Positions 5,913-13,402 of a DNA stretch of 24,218 bases are shown one piece after another. Both the position numbers and the translations under genes were made by a program. The notes beneath the pieces were generated by a model. That model had not been told where the DNA came from. It did no database searches and saw only the letters and a program-made list of their open reading frames with translations. The stretch covers positions 1 through 24,218 of the IMG/VR virus record IMGVR_UViG_3300025701_001509; one strand, given 5' to 3'. Each line of letters opens with the position of its first letter. Positions within the stretch are counted from its first letter, which is position 1. This stretch comes from a virus.

Positions 5913-6974
5913 TCACACTACTTCGAGGGATTGCGCCTCGGTCATAAGATCTGTCATTTCATTTTTAATACGATCTTTATTTAGATCCGTATCAACATTA
6001 TCAATATATGCACTTAAGAGTTGTGAAGTATCTTCAACAGATATACCATCATCTGATACATTTTCACCAATAAACTCCTGAAAATTCTCAGCAATTTTAA
6101 GTTCATAGATATCTTGATTCGAAATCTTATCAATAAATCGGTCAAAAGTAAATGATTCAGACTTATTTACTACAATAACTTTTACAAATTTGTTGGTAAG
6201 ATCTTTTATCTTATAGTTATTATAATCTATTTCTTTGTCATTGTACACAATTTTTTCGTACAAAGTGTGCGGATTTCTCACGGGTGTAAGTTCACGAGTT
6301 TTTGTATCTAATACGTGAAAATACTTAGGATCTCCACAATCAGACCAAGTCAATTCCATTTGACTACCAAGGTATTTAACATTGCCTTGTTCCGATTTAG
6401 TATGGAAATGCCCAGACATAACTAATTCAAATTTTTTGAAAATGGTTGGATCCATTCCACCATTATTAGTAACACCTCTCATCATTTCAAATCCATTTAA
6501 TTCTAGATGAGCACCAATAATTTGAGCATCACATGATTGAATCCAATCAACTGTAGCTTTATAGTTTTCACTAGTAATCCATGGAATTAATCCCAACTTA
6601 AGACCATCATAGTCCATAACAGTTGGCTCCATAATAATATGAACGTTATTCATATAATGCCCAAGAAACTCTTTTAGCGAGTTTAGCTCATTAGTATTTT
6701 TATAATACGTATCATGATTACCAGGAATAATATCCATAGTCATACCATTATCGCGTAATGGATCTAAGAATACTTTACGATTATGATTAACCGCTTTAAC
6801 ATTAATTTGTTTACGGTTATCGTAATAATCACCTAAATGTAGTACATGCGTGATTTTGTTTTCAATACAATATGGAAAAAAAGTATCGGTATAAAATCTA
6901 GTCTGATTTTCTAAAAAAATATCAGAAGAATTCCTGACATCACAGTGTGTGTCATTCAGTATCGCCACTTTCAT
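5913..6974 (-). CDS. 47: Recombination nuclease subunit gp47 (Mre11/SbcD-like)
   Basis: This is the metallophosphoesterase partner of gp46. The 353-aa product (T4: 339) has all five phosphoesterase motifs in order: NDTHCD (residues 7-12), HLGDYYDNR (about 46-54), IPGNHDTYY (about 83-91), GAHLELNG and SGHFHTKSE. These supply the Asp, His and Asn ligands for two metal ions. ATG 6974 lies within the end of the upstream AbrB-like gene (23-base overlap) with AAGGAG ten bases upstream. It is followed at once by gp46, with which it forms the nuclease. Confidence 0.97.
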   Translation of the reverse strand: MKVAILNDTHCDVRNSSDIFLENQTRFYTDTFFPYCIENKITHVLHLGDYYDNRKQINVKAVNHNRKVFLDPLRDNGMTMDIIPGNHDTYYKNTNELNSLKEFLGHYMNNVHIIMEPTVMDYDGLKLGLIPWITSENYKATVDWIQSCDAQIIGAHLELNGFEMMRGVTNNGGMDPTIFKKFELVMSGHFHTKSEQGNVKYLGSQMELTWSDCGDPKYFHVLDTKTRELTPVRNPHTLYEKIVYNDKEIDYNNYKIKDLTNKFVKVIVVNKSESFTFDRFIDKISNQDIYELKIAENFQEFIGENVSDDGISVEDTSQLLSAYIDNVDTDLNKDRIKNEMTDLMTEAQSLEVV

Positions 6975-7167
6975 TAGACAATTTCTCCTTTACTTCCGCA
7001 ACATTATCAATTTTTCTTAAGACAACATAACCATCAAAAATATCAAATGATAACATATCGCCTTCTTTAGCATCAATTTGTTCTAGGATTTCATCGGGAA
7101 TAGGGAGGATAAGATCTTCACCATCTTCAATAACTGTTGTAGTATAACGCTTTACTAGTTCACTCAT
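6952..7167 (-). CDS. AbrB/MazE-like small protein (71 aa)
   Basis: The 71-aa product has the swapped-hairpin AbrB/SpoVT pattern: a beta strand (YTTTVIEDGEDLILPIP), a helix with DEILEQIDAKEGDML, and a closing strand (FDGYVVLRKI), followed by an acidic tail. Proteins of this fold are DNA-binding transition regulators or antitoxins of the MazE type; no toxin is adjacent. Its ATG overlaps the gp55 stop as ATGA and its end overlaps gp47, so it is translated within the late-sigma/recombination operon. A DNA-binding role, perhaps in modulating phage transcription, is inferred from the fold only. The N-terminal basic residues expected for DNA contact are few. Confidence 0.7.
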   Translation of the reverse strand: MSELVKRYTTTVIEDGEDLILPIPDEILEQIDAKEGDMLSFDIFDGYVVLRKIDNVAEVKEKLSNESGDTE

Positions 7168-7760
7168 TCTAAAAACTCCGTTAAATCTGAGTCTACACTT
7201 TTAGTACGCTTTTTACGTACCTTCTCTTTTTTTACAAGCTCTTTAACTTCACCATCAACATGACGTACACGTTCAATTCTATCTTTCAAAGAATCGACAA
7301 AACTACCAATGGTATATTGACTCATTGCATCATTATCATCTGACGTAATAAAGTTTTCAATACCAGAACTAGTAAGATACTTCATCTTAATTTCTTGTTG
7401 TTTTTTCTCTTTTGCAATTCTACGTAAAAACGCATACCAAGTGATTTGTGTAAAGTACGCAAAAGCATTTGGTTTACCAGTTCTAGTTGCTGCTTCAATA
7501 TCGTAATTATGAATAGCCTTTAAGCAATTTTCAACTGCGTCCATAACCATTTCTTCACGATAAGTATAGCGAATAAAATTGGCTTTATGCGATAATCCTT
7601 CGGCAATACGTAAGAAACATTGCGCAATATAATCTGGGACTTTTGGGATTTCAGTTTTAGTTGTTCTAGCTTCATTAACTGTACGAACGTAGTCAACAAC
7701 CGATTGAGAAAACTGAGCATTATTTACATAATGAATACTTTCTCTTTTAGTTCTAGCCAT
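7164..7760 (-). CDS. 55: Late transcription sigma factor gp55
   Basis: gp55 is a small divergent sigma factor that directs host RNA polymerase to TATAAATA late promoters, with gp45 as activator. The 198-aa product (T4: 185) contains the recognisable gp55 core AIHNYDIEAATRTGKPNAFAYFTQITWYAFLRRI (residues about 101-134), a sigma region 2-like segment, preceded by the YTYREEMVMDAVENCLK helix. The C-terminus ends in a short acidic-hydrophobic tail (SDLTEFLE), consistent with the sliding-clamp binding tail known in T4. ATG 7760 has AGGA upstream. Two kinds of promoter signal occur in its 160-bp upstream gap. The late promoters listed here would be its targets. Confidence 0.95.
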   Translation of the reverse strand: MARTKRESIHYVNNAQFSQSVVDYVRTVNEARTTKTEIPKVPDYIAQCFLRIAEGLSHKANFIRYTYREEMVMDAVENCLKAIHNYDIEAATRTGKPNAFAYFTQITWYAFLRRIAKEKKQQEIKMKYLTSSGIENFITSDDNDAMSQYTIGSFVDSLKDRIERVRHVDGEVKELVKKEKVRKKRTKSVDSDLTEFLE

Positions 7761-7795
7761 ATCAGTTCCTATACATATAATTCATTTTATAGTTT

Positions 7796-7824
7796 ATTAT
7801 ATACCATCATGTAGCAAAAGTACA
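7796..7824 (-). promoter_or_regulatory. Sigma70-like promoter for gp55
   Basis: On the minus strand, -35 TGTACT (7824-7819) and -10 TATAAT (7801-7796) are 17 bases apart, about 35 bases before the gp55 start. The -35 is poor (3 of 6) but the -10 is perfect and the position is right. It faces away from a similar plus-strand promoter about 60 bp to the right. Confidence 0.55.
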
Positions 7825-7859
7825 CTATTAAATTTGCGCTTGAGTAAAAAAAATAGTTG

Positions 7860-7888
7860 TGTACAGATGTGCATATCCATGGTATAAT
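7860..7888 (+). promoter_or_regulatory. Plus-strand sigma70-like promoter (antisense to all genes)
   Basis: On the plus strand, -35 TGTACA (7860-7865, 4 of 6) and a perfect -10 TATAAT (7883-7888) are 17 bases apart. Transcription would run rightward, antisense to the 164-aa gene and uvsW. Downstream is a ribosome-binding-like GGAGAGAAGGGG, then an ATG at 7924 with only 12 codons. No coding gene and no obvious plus-strand terminator follows. Confidence 0.45.
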
Positions 7889-7919
7889 AAAGAGTAATCC
7901 GGAGAGAAGGGGATATACC
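7880..7919. repeat. Inverted repeat in the gp55 upstream gap
   Basis: GGTATA (7881-7886) is matched by TATACC (7914-7919) on the same strand, with ATATCC (7874-7879) and GGATAT (7911-7916) as an alternative overlapping pairing. The structure lies over the plus-strand -10 element. The 160-bp gap 7761-7920 holds this, the two divergent promoters and a run of eight to nine A residues (7846-7853), and no gene of useful size. Confidence 0.4.
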
Positions 7920-7920
7920 T

Positions 7921-8415
7921 TTAATGGAATGTCTTTGGAAATTTAATTACTTTACTGTCTGAATTAATTTCAGTAGATTCGGAGTTTTCATCCATTTCTG
8001 CAATTTCAGAAATTTCTTCATCCATTGTAGCAGCCAAATTTTCCAAGTACTCTTCCAATTCTTCGTCATCCATACCATAGACATCATCTAATGGTAAATC
8101 TCTCTTGACAGTAGTACTACTATTTATCATCTCTAATATTACATTGGAATAGTGTTTCATTAAAGAATCAGATGGTGTTGCTTCAGAAATAACATGTCCA
8201 GAATTTAGCGTCTGCATCATTTCTGGATCATCTTGAAAACCCATCCATGGTCTAAAGGCAAAAAATCTAGTTTTAGTTTCTGGGTCAATTCCCTGAATTA
8301 GTTTTAGTGCAGCTCTTACTAGAATTGCTGAATTTTCTTCATTATCCCATTCTATTACTTCACAAATAATCTCATCATCATTAGTCAGTTTAAACTGTTT
8401 GATTTGAAGATCCAT
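7921..8415 (-). CDS. Hypothetical protein (164 aa), possible Sm-like N-terminal domain
   Basis: The function is not known. The N-terminal part (about residues 5-60) reads like a small beta-barrel: FKLTNDDEIICEVIEWD, then AILVRAALKLIQ, then TRFFAFRPWMGF. That strand pattern is similar to Sm/LSm-like (Hfq-fold) proteins; this is an impression from sequence, not a proven match. Residues about 110-155 are very acidic (DDEELEEYLENLAATMDEEIS), and the extreme C-terminus is basic-hydrophobic (KVIKFPKTFH). ATG 8415 has AAGGT upstream and lies inside the uvsW end (26-base overlap), so expression is tied to uvsW. A gene of this kind next to uvsW is frequent in marine T4-like phages as far as I recall. 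Confidence 0.8.
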   Translation of the reverse strand: MDLQIKQFKLTNDDEIICEVIEWDNEENSAILVRAALKLIQGIDPETKTRFFAFRPWMGFQDDPEMMQTLNSGHVISEATPSDSLMKHYSNVILEMINSSTTVKRDLPLDDVYGMDDEELEEYLENLAATMDEEISEIAEMDENSESTEINSDSKVIKFPKTFH

Positions 8416-9895
8416 TAATTTTTACCTTATATGTTTTGTTATTAAAGTTTTCACGATTGTAAATTTTGTACCGCTCATCGGAATGTAAATATGCAAAGTT
8501 AACATGTTGGGTATTCTTCAAATCATCAATAATATCATATAACGTGGTTGGTTCACCATTATCAGATTTTCTTAATCCTCTACCAATTGATTGAAGAACT
8601 CTTATCTGAGATTTAGACGGTGACGCAAATATAATGTTATGCAAATTGCGAATATTAATCCCAGTACTGAAAGTACCAAGACTAGCAACAATAATTGAAT
8701 TCTTTTGTTTCTCCACAATTCCTCTTATAGCTTCTCGATCAGAAGTATCAACTTGGCCAGATACAAAAAACACTTTTCTTTTTTCGTCTACCTTACTATT
8801 TATCATATCGAAAAGTGGCTTCCCGTGCTTCTCAACATAGTTAAATAAGACTAACGTATTACCTTTTTGATCCACCGCCAAATTTCTAATAAAGTTATTG
8901 CGTTTCTCGTTAGACACAATCCATTCGATTTCTTCTTGATATGTTCTTTTTCCAAAGTCTTCTCTAGATTCTTGGTCATAATCCAATACAATCCTTTTAA
9001 TATTGAGTTGTGCTAGAGTGTCATTATCCTGAAGTGCTTTCGTAGTTGTAACTTTATATATCTTACCAAATAAGCCTTGAAGTACAAGTTCATGTGTTTG
9101 TGTTCCATCGAGTGTTCCTGTAGTACCAAATCTATATGCAGCTTCTGTGCACTTATTCATAATTTGCATTAATGATTTAGACTTAAATCCATGGCACTCA
9201 TCTCCAACAATCATACCAAATTGTTGAAACCATGCTTTTGGTAATTTATAAATTGATTGCCATGTAGAAATAATAATAGGGCAACTAGTATCTTTATCTT
9301 TACCAGAATAAATTTTGTGGCTTAATCCCTTTGGCATTCCGTAAGACACAAAATCATTATCCATTTGTTCTACTAAAGATGTTGTAGGAACAATTACAAG
9401 CACCTTTTGTTTTTTCTCAGCATATTTCATTAAAAAATAACTAGCTAAAGAATAAATTATTAAAGATTTACCTGAACCAGTTGGAGATAACAATATTGCT
9501 CTTTTTCTTCGAAGACCTTCCATTACAGCTAAATACTGATATTCGCGAATTTTAAATGGTAAATTTAACCGATCAATAAAAGATAATAACTCTTTAGCAT
9601 TAGGTCTTTCTTCAGAATAAACTGGACCATATTTTTCTGAAACAACTGGTACTATATTATAGCCCCGCGTTTCACCGAATTTAAGTAAATGGTATATTAA
9701 ACCAGCAGGCAATTCATTACTATTAGTGTCAAACAGTCGGATTTTTCCATCCCATATACGCCGTTTAAAGGCAGGCATATATTGATAACCAGGAACAAAG
9801 AAAGAAAAAAACTCTTTTAGCTCTGCGGCTTGTCCGAAATTGCACTCAATATAAAGATTAGCATGATCTAGTTTCCAGATTCGAATTGTTTCCAT
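8390..9895 (-). CDS. uvsW: UvsW helicase (SF2 RNA-DNA and DNA helicase)
   Basis: UvsW unwinds R-loops and branched DNA, and in T4 helps the shift from origin-dependent to recombination-dependent replication. From ATG 9895 the product is 501 aa (T4: 503) and aligns with the T4 N-terminus (METIRIWKLDHANLYIECN, then an EFFSFFVPGY segment). It has SF2 motifs: LLSPTGSGKS (motif I, about 136-145), DECH (motif II), GTTGTLDG (motif III region), SLGTFSTGINI and IGRGLRK (motif VI). An in-frame TTG at 9928 has a better ribosome binding site (AGGAAATC) and would add 11 residues (overlap with uvsY 61 bases instead of 28). I favour the ATG on alignment. Confidence 0.95.
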   Translation of the reverse strand: METIRIWKLDHANLYIECNFGQAAELKEFFSFFVPGYQYMPAFKRRIWDGKIRLFDTNSNELPAGLIYHLLKFGETRGYNIVPVVSEKYGPVYSEERPNAKELLSFIDRLNLPFKIREYQYLAVMEGLRRKRAILLSPTGSGKSLIIYSLASYFLMKYAEKKQKVLVIVPTTSLVEQMDNDFVSYGMPKGLSHKIYSGKDKDTSCPIIISTWQSIYKLPKAWFQQFGMIVGDECHGFKSKSLMQIMNKCTEAAYRFGTTGTLDGTQTHELVLQGLFGKIYKVTTTKALQDNDTLAQLNIKRIVLDYDQESREDFGKRTYQEEIEWIVSNEKRNNFIRNLAVDQKGNTLVLFNYVEKHGKPLFDMINSKVDEKRKVFFVSGQVDTSDREAIRGIVEKQKNSIIVASLGTFSTGINIRNLHNIIFASPSKSQIRVLQSIGRGLRKSDNGEPTTLYDIIDDLKNTQHVNFAYLHSDERYKIYNRENFNNKTYKVKINGSSNQTV

Positions 9896-10314
9896 CGTAT
9901 AATGTTGCTTATCGTTTGGTGGCGCCAATTAAGATTTCCTACTATTTCTTGAAGTGTTTCGGTTATAGTTTTCCAATACTGAATTAGCTCTTCACTTTTT
10001 TGAATTTCTGGATCTGAATCGTAATAGTGATCCATATCCCCTTTCATAATTTTTAATCCATTAAATGGATCTGGGTCCCACCCATGTTCTTCCATCTCTT
10101 CCTGAGACATCTTACCATTATACCAAAGCCACTTATATTTTAATAGTGTCTTTTGTCGCATTTCACTTTTCTTCAACTTAATTTTAGCTTGTGCTAAAAG
10201 TTGTAGATATTTTGCATGCAGTTGAGGGGTATCACGGGAAGATTCATCAAGCTTAGCGTTATTAATTCGTGAGTCTTCTGCCCACATGTCGAGAATAGTC
10301 TCAAGCTCTTTCAT
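9868..10314 (-). CDS. uvsY: UvsY recombination mediator
   Basis: UvsY loads the UvsX recombinase on gp32-coated single-stranded DNA. The 148-aa product (T4: 137) has the family's opening (ETILDMWAEDSRI) with the DES..TPQLHAKYL segment, a basic helix (KIKLKKSEMRQKTLLKYKWLWYNGKMS) and a C-terminal helical region ending in WRHQTISNIIRWKQFESG. ATG 10314 has GGAG eight bases upstream. It overlaps uvsW downstream, the T4-like order uvsY-uvsW. UvsX itself is not in this window. Confidence 0.94.
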   Translation of the reverse strand: MKELETILDMWAEDSRINNAKLDESSRDTPQLHAKYLQLLAQAKIKLKKSEMRQKTLLKYKWLWYNGKMSQEEMEEHGWDPDPFNGLKIMKGDMDHYYDSDPEIQKSEELIQYWKTITETLQEIVGNLNWRHQTISNIIRWKQFESGN

Positions 10315-10340
10315 AATATAACTCCATTGTATAGGATTAT

Positions 10341-10838
10341 CTATATAAATTCAAAATACGTAAATCTGAACGAAACTGTAAATGTTATAAATTCTGTACC
10401 ACTTGCGGTAGATTCAAATTGAATATCACCTAATGCTGTTGGGCAACATTCTAAATATTTTACTTGTTTAGTTGTATTGTTTTGGCTTGATAAAATAGAT
10501 AAAGTAATATCTGAATAAGTTGGAGCGCTACTAGCATTTCTATCTAGTGCTGATACTGGTAGATTATCAACTACTCTACGAATCCAAGCATACATTTCAT
10601 TATATGCTGTCATATCTTCATCTAAAATAATATTAGCAGATAGCTCATTAAATGTTAGTGAACCACCAACGATTGGTACCCCTTGAATTTTTCTAAAAGG
10701 TACTTCGGATGGATTTAAAATCATACCAGGATGAGTAACTGTTTGCGCAAAATATTCTAAGTTTGGATAGTTCTCGCGATCAATTACTAGTTTATAACTG
10801 GTAGGTTGCAAGTAATTTAAATTTGTAGTTAATGCCAT
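10341..10838 (-). CDS. gp19-like tail tube family structural protein
   Basis: The 165-aa product resembles the T4 gp19 tail-tube fold family rather than gp24, which follows gene 23 in T4. Visible features are SYKLVIDRENYPNLEYFAQTV, VTHPGMILNPSEVPFRKIQGVPIVGG, a NIILDEDMTAYNEMYAWI segment, and a C-terminal beta pair ending TFTVSFRFTYFEFI. These resemble tube and tail-completion proteins. Marine relatives often place a tail completion gene (gp3) here, which is an alternative. It has its own late promoter at 10861-10868 and a GGAG ribosome binding site nine bases before ATG 10838, and it is separated from gp23 by a strong terminator. A structural role is likely; the precise one is not determined. 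Confidence 0.75.
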   Translation of the reverse strand: MALTTNLNYLQPTSYKLVIDRENYPNLEYFAQTVTHPGMILNPSEVPFRKIQGVPIVGGSLTFNELSANIILDEDMTAYNEMYAWIRRVVDNLPVSALDRNASSAPTYSDITLSILSSQNNTTKQVKYLECCPTALGDIQFESTASGTEFITFTVSFRFTYFEFI

Positions 10839-10860
10839 TCTAGTATCTCCAATACAATAC

Positions 10861-10868
10861 TATTTATA
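10861..10868 (-). promoter_or_regulatory. T4-type late promoter for the gp19-like gene
   Basis: A perfect TATAAATA on the minus strand lies about 23 bases before the ATG at 10838. The expected start point is near 10855, which leaves a short leader that includes the ribosome binding site. It sits 25 bases downstream of the gp23 terminator. Confidence 0.75.
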
Positions 10869-10892
10869 TCAATTATAAACCATTATTTAAGC

Positions 10893-10920
10893 AAAAAAAG
10901 AGAGCCCCGAAGGGCTCTCT
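10893..10920 (-). terminator. Intrinsic terminator after gp23
   Basis: A perfect 9-bp stem (AGAGAGCCC at 920-912 pairing with GGGCTCTCT at 907-899, offsets in the 10-kb range) is closed by a stable TTCG tetraloop and followed by six or seven T residues on the minus strand. This is a textbook rho-independent terminator, 35 bases past the gp23 stop. Confidence 0.93.
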
Positions 10921-10954
10921 AAGTAAGCATTAATATTATTATTATTACAGTGTC

Positions 10955-12313
10955 TTATGCGAGGATATTGTCTACGCGGAAGATTCTGTAGTACTGGTTT
11001 GAACGATCGGCAGCCAAACCAGAAGCAGGAGACGAACCAACGAATGGGTTTGAAGCCATACCGTAGCGAGTCTTAAAGCCAATCTTAGGCTGGAAAGTAT
11101 CTTCACCAACCGCACGTACCATTGTTAATGGAACGTATGGGCAATAGAAGAGACCTGCGTCATATGGGTTAGTACCCTTATAACCAACGTTGATGTAATC
11201 AGCAGTTGCATATGGATCAATGTAAACCCGTGTGCGACCATTAAGAACACCAGCGAATGTGTTACCAGTATCGTCAACGTTCAAGTTAGTTGCCATTGCT
11301 GGATTATAGTCAAGCATACCAGAAGCAGCAAGAGCAGAAGCAACATCTGAAGAACAGATGATGAAGTTACCTTTACCACGACGAGTTTCTTTAGCAATTA
11401 CGTTAGACTCACGCTCGATCTGAAGGATCAGACCTTTGAACTTCTCAACAGACCAACGTCCATCAGCATCAGTTGCAAGATCGAAGATACCAGCAGTCTG
11501 GATACCAGCCTGGCGTGAACCAATCTTAGCTTGAGCATTGATAGTGCGAATAACTTCGCGGTTGATTTCAGCCAAGATCTCAGTTGAGAGAATGTTAGCC
11601 AATTCTGTTTCAGCATCCAAGCCATGAATAGCTTTAAGATCCTGAGCGAGTTCCAAGGTGTACTCAGCTTTCAATGCCCGGCTTTTCGCAGTCACTGTAG
11701 CTTTTTCGATGGTGAAGCCCATTTGAGCAAAATCTTCGCCACCTGATACGCCAAGAGCTTCTGCTTCTGAAGTCTCATACGCATCGCCTTTATAAGGAAC
11801 GTAGGTTGAACCTGAATCAACAATAGATGAATCAGTATCTGTATCAGTTGCACCAGCCAAACCTGATGGTCCGCGTGAACCGTTACCAGTTGTTGCTGAG
11901 TCACCTGAGTAACCAACAGCTGCTTCGTTAAAGAGAGCTTCGCTGCCTGCTGATACGCCGGCTTTTGACTTCTGGTAAGTTGACTTCATTGCGAAGATCA
12001 AACCAGTTGGACCAGTCATTGGCTGTACACCACAAACGTCGTATGCCATAAGGTTAGGCATTGCACGTCTTACAAGTGCAATCAGAACTGGGTTCCAGTT
12101 TGCACCAGTTGTGCCATGAGCTGCACCAGTTACAGATGCATTTGTGTTATCTTCATGAAGCATACCTTCTTCGCGAAGTGCACGCTCTTGGTTTTCGAGA
12201 ACCGCTGCAGTAACTGCACGGCGATGGCTGTCTTTAATAGAACCGGCTGTCTCTTCGTTAAGAACTGGAGACCACTTTTCTACAAGACGATCGTAAGAAA
12301 TAGTGTTATTCAT
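10955..12313 (-). CDS. 23: Major capsid protein gp23
   Basis: gp23 forms the hexamers of the capsid shell. The 452-aa product (T4: 521) has the conserved core: PVLIALVRRAMPNLMAYDVCGVQPMTGPTGLIFAM (about 75-110), a long EAEALG..FAQMGFTIEKATVTAKSRALKAEYTLELAQDLKAIHGLDAETELANILS region and the C-terminal RYGMASNPFV. The N-terminus is a propeptide: an LxE-type gp21 cleavage site (MLHE, residues 51-54, followed by DNTNAS) matches where T4 gp23 is cut. ATG 12313 has AAGGAG upstream. It follows gp22 and is followed by a terminator, so it can be expressed at high level. gp24, its vertex paralogue in T4, is not present downstream. Confidence 0.98.
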   Translation of the reverse strand: MNNTISYDRLVEKWSPVLNEETAGSIKDSHRRAVTAAVLENQERALREEGMLHEDNTNASVTGAAHGTTGANWNPVLIALVRRAMPNLMAYDVCGVQPMTGPTGLIFAMKSTYQKSKAGVSAGSEALFNEAAVGYSGDSATTGNGSRGPSGLAGATDTDTDSSIVDSGSTYVPYKGDAYETSEAEALGVSGGEDFAQMGFTIEKATVTAKSRALKAEYTLELAQDLKAIHGLDAETELANILSTEILAEINREVIRTINAQAKIGSRQAGIQTAGIFDLATDADGRWSVEKFKGLILQIERESNVIAKETRRGKGNFIICSSDVASALAASGMLDYNPAMATNLNVDDTGNTFAGVLNGRTRVYIDPYATADYINVGYKGTNPYDAGLFYCPYVPLTMVRAVGEDTFQPKIGFKTRYGMASNPFVGSSPASGLAADRSNQYYRIFRVDNILA

Positions 12314-12327
12314 TTTAGTGACACTCC

Positions 12328-13389
12328 TTATTTAGATGTCTTTTTAATAGCTGACAGATATGAATTCATAACATCAGAAGATTCGACTTCATAAGCACCT
12401 TCTTCGTCAATTACTTCTTCTGCAACTGTCGTTGATTTATTGAAATAAGATTCTTTTACTGTTGCTACTTTGGCTGCAAATACATCTGCAGTATCAAAAT
12501 CAACATCAGCTACAAGAGACTTAAGTTTTTCGACTTGAGTTTCTGCAAGATCACGAGAAGCTTCACGAATGATTTGCTCCCGCTTAAGAACTTCCAGTTC
12601 CTCTGCCATCACGATGGCTTTACCAGTCTGAGCGTTAAGTTGCTCTTCGAGCTCACTAACTTCAGCTGCTAATTCGTCAACCAGGTCGACTTTAGACTCA
12701 GGTACTTCGATATAAGATTCTGTGAACAGATCTTTCAAAGAAGTCATAAACTTCTCAGCAATTTCAGTTCTCAGACCAGATTCGATAGCAACCTTATTGT
12801 CTTCCATCCATTGTTCGACAACATAGTTCAGGTATGAATCTACCTTCTCTACAAGATCTTGTTTTGTATTAGTTACTTCTTCAGCAATTTCTTCTTCGTA
12901 TTTAGCTTCAAGACGATCAATCTCTTCTGCTAATTTAGATTTAATGGCTGCTTCGAAAATAACTTCAGCTTTAGATTTGAATTCTTCAGAAAGTGTAGCT
13001 TCTGATTGAACTAAAGCATTAAGGTCTTGTGAAAAATCAGCTTTATACGCGAAATCAGATTCTGCAATCTGCTCGCCTTCTACTGCTTCTACACCTTCGG
13101 CCTTATAGTTATACATTGCCGCAAGCTGTTCTCTGTTCATTGTCTGCATTTTGCCAACTGTAGCTGCAATTAAACCAGCTTTAGTCTTAGGCATTGGTTC
13201 TGCATTTTTAGCATCTTTTGCAGCACCCTTACCATTACGGCCAGCAACTGATGTAGCATCAGCAGCTTTATCCGCATCCGCAACAGATTGTGCTTCGGCG
13301 TTCTTCGGATCATGAGCTTCTTCCACAACTTCGTCCTCAACTTCGTCGTGGAGTTCTACGTCCTGATCAATTTCATACTTATCAGTCAT
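12328..13389 (-). CDS. 22: Prohead scaffold (core) protein gp22
   Basis: gp22 is the main internal scaffold, cut by gp21 and expelled before DNA packaging. The 353-aa product (T4: 269) is very acidic, Glu/Asp/Ala/Lys-rich and mostly helical. The first 75 residues are low-complexity acidic and Ala-rich (EVEDEVVEEAHDPKNAEAQS). Coiled-coil segments run at about 145-200 and 240-275 (VDELAAEVSELEEQLNAQ). LxE-type cleavage sites occur, such as LAAEVSELEE. ATG 13389 has TAGGAG upstream. Identity rests mainly on composition, length and its fixed place between gp21 and gp23. Confidence 0.9.
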   Translation of the reverse strand: MTDKYEIDQDVELHDEVEDEVVEEAHDPKNAEAQSVADADKAADATSVAGRNGKGAAKDAKNAEPMPKTKAGLIAATVGKMQTMNREQLAAMYNYKAEGVEAVEGEQIAESDFAYKADFSQDLNALVQSEATLSEEFKSKAEVIFEAAIKSKLAEEIDRLEAKYEEEIAEEVTNTKQDLVEKVDSYLNYVVEQWMEDNKVAIESGLRTEIAEKFMTSLKDLFTESYIEVPESKVDLVDELAAEVSELEEQLNAQTGKAIVMAEELEVLKREQIIREASRDLAETQVEKLKSLVADVDFDTADVFAAKVATVKESYFNKSTTVAEEVIDEEGAYEVESSDVMNSYLSAIKKTSK

Positions 13390-13402
13390 AATTGACTCCT
13401 AT

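Noticed and set aside
7810-7819. MotA-box-like TTTTGCTACA upstream of gp55
   Set aside because: It resembles the T4 MotA box, but the spacing to the -10 element is about 8 bases instead of 11-13, and no MotA gene is in the window.
12329-12336. TCTAAATA before gp23 as a late promoter
   Set aside because: It misses the consensus at the first two positions and would start inside the ribosome binding site. A gp23-specific promoter cannot be shown here.
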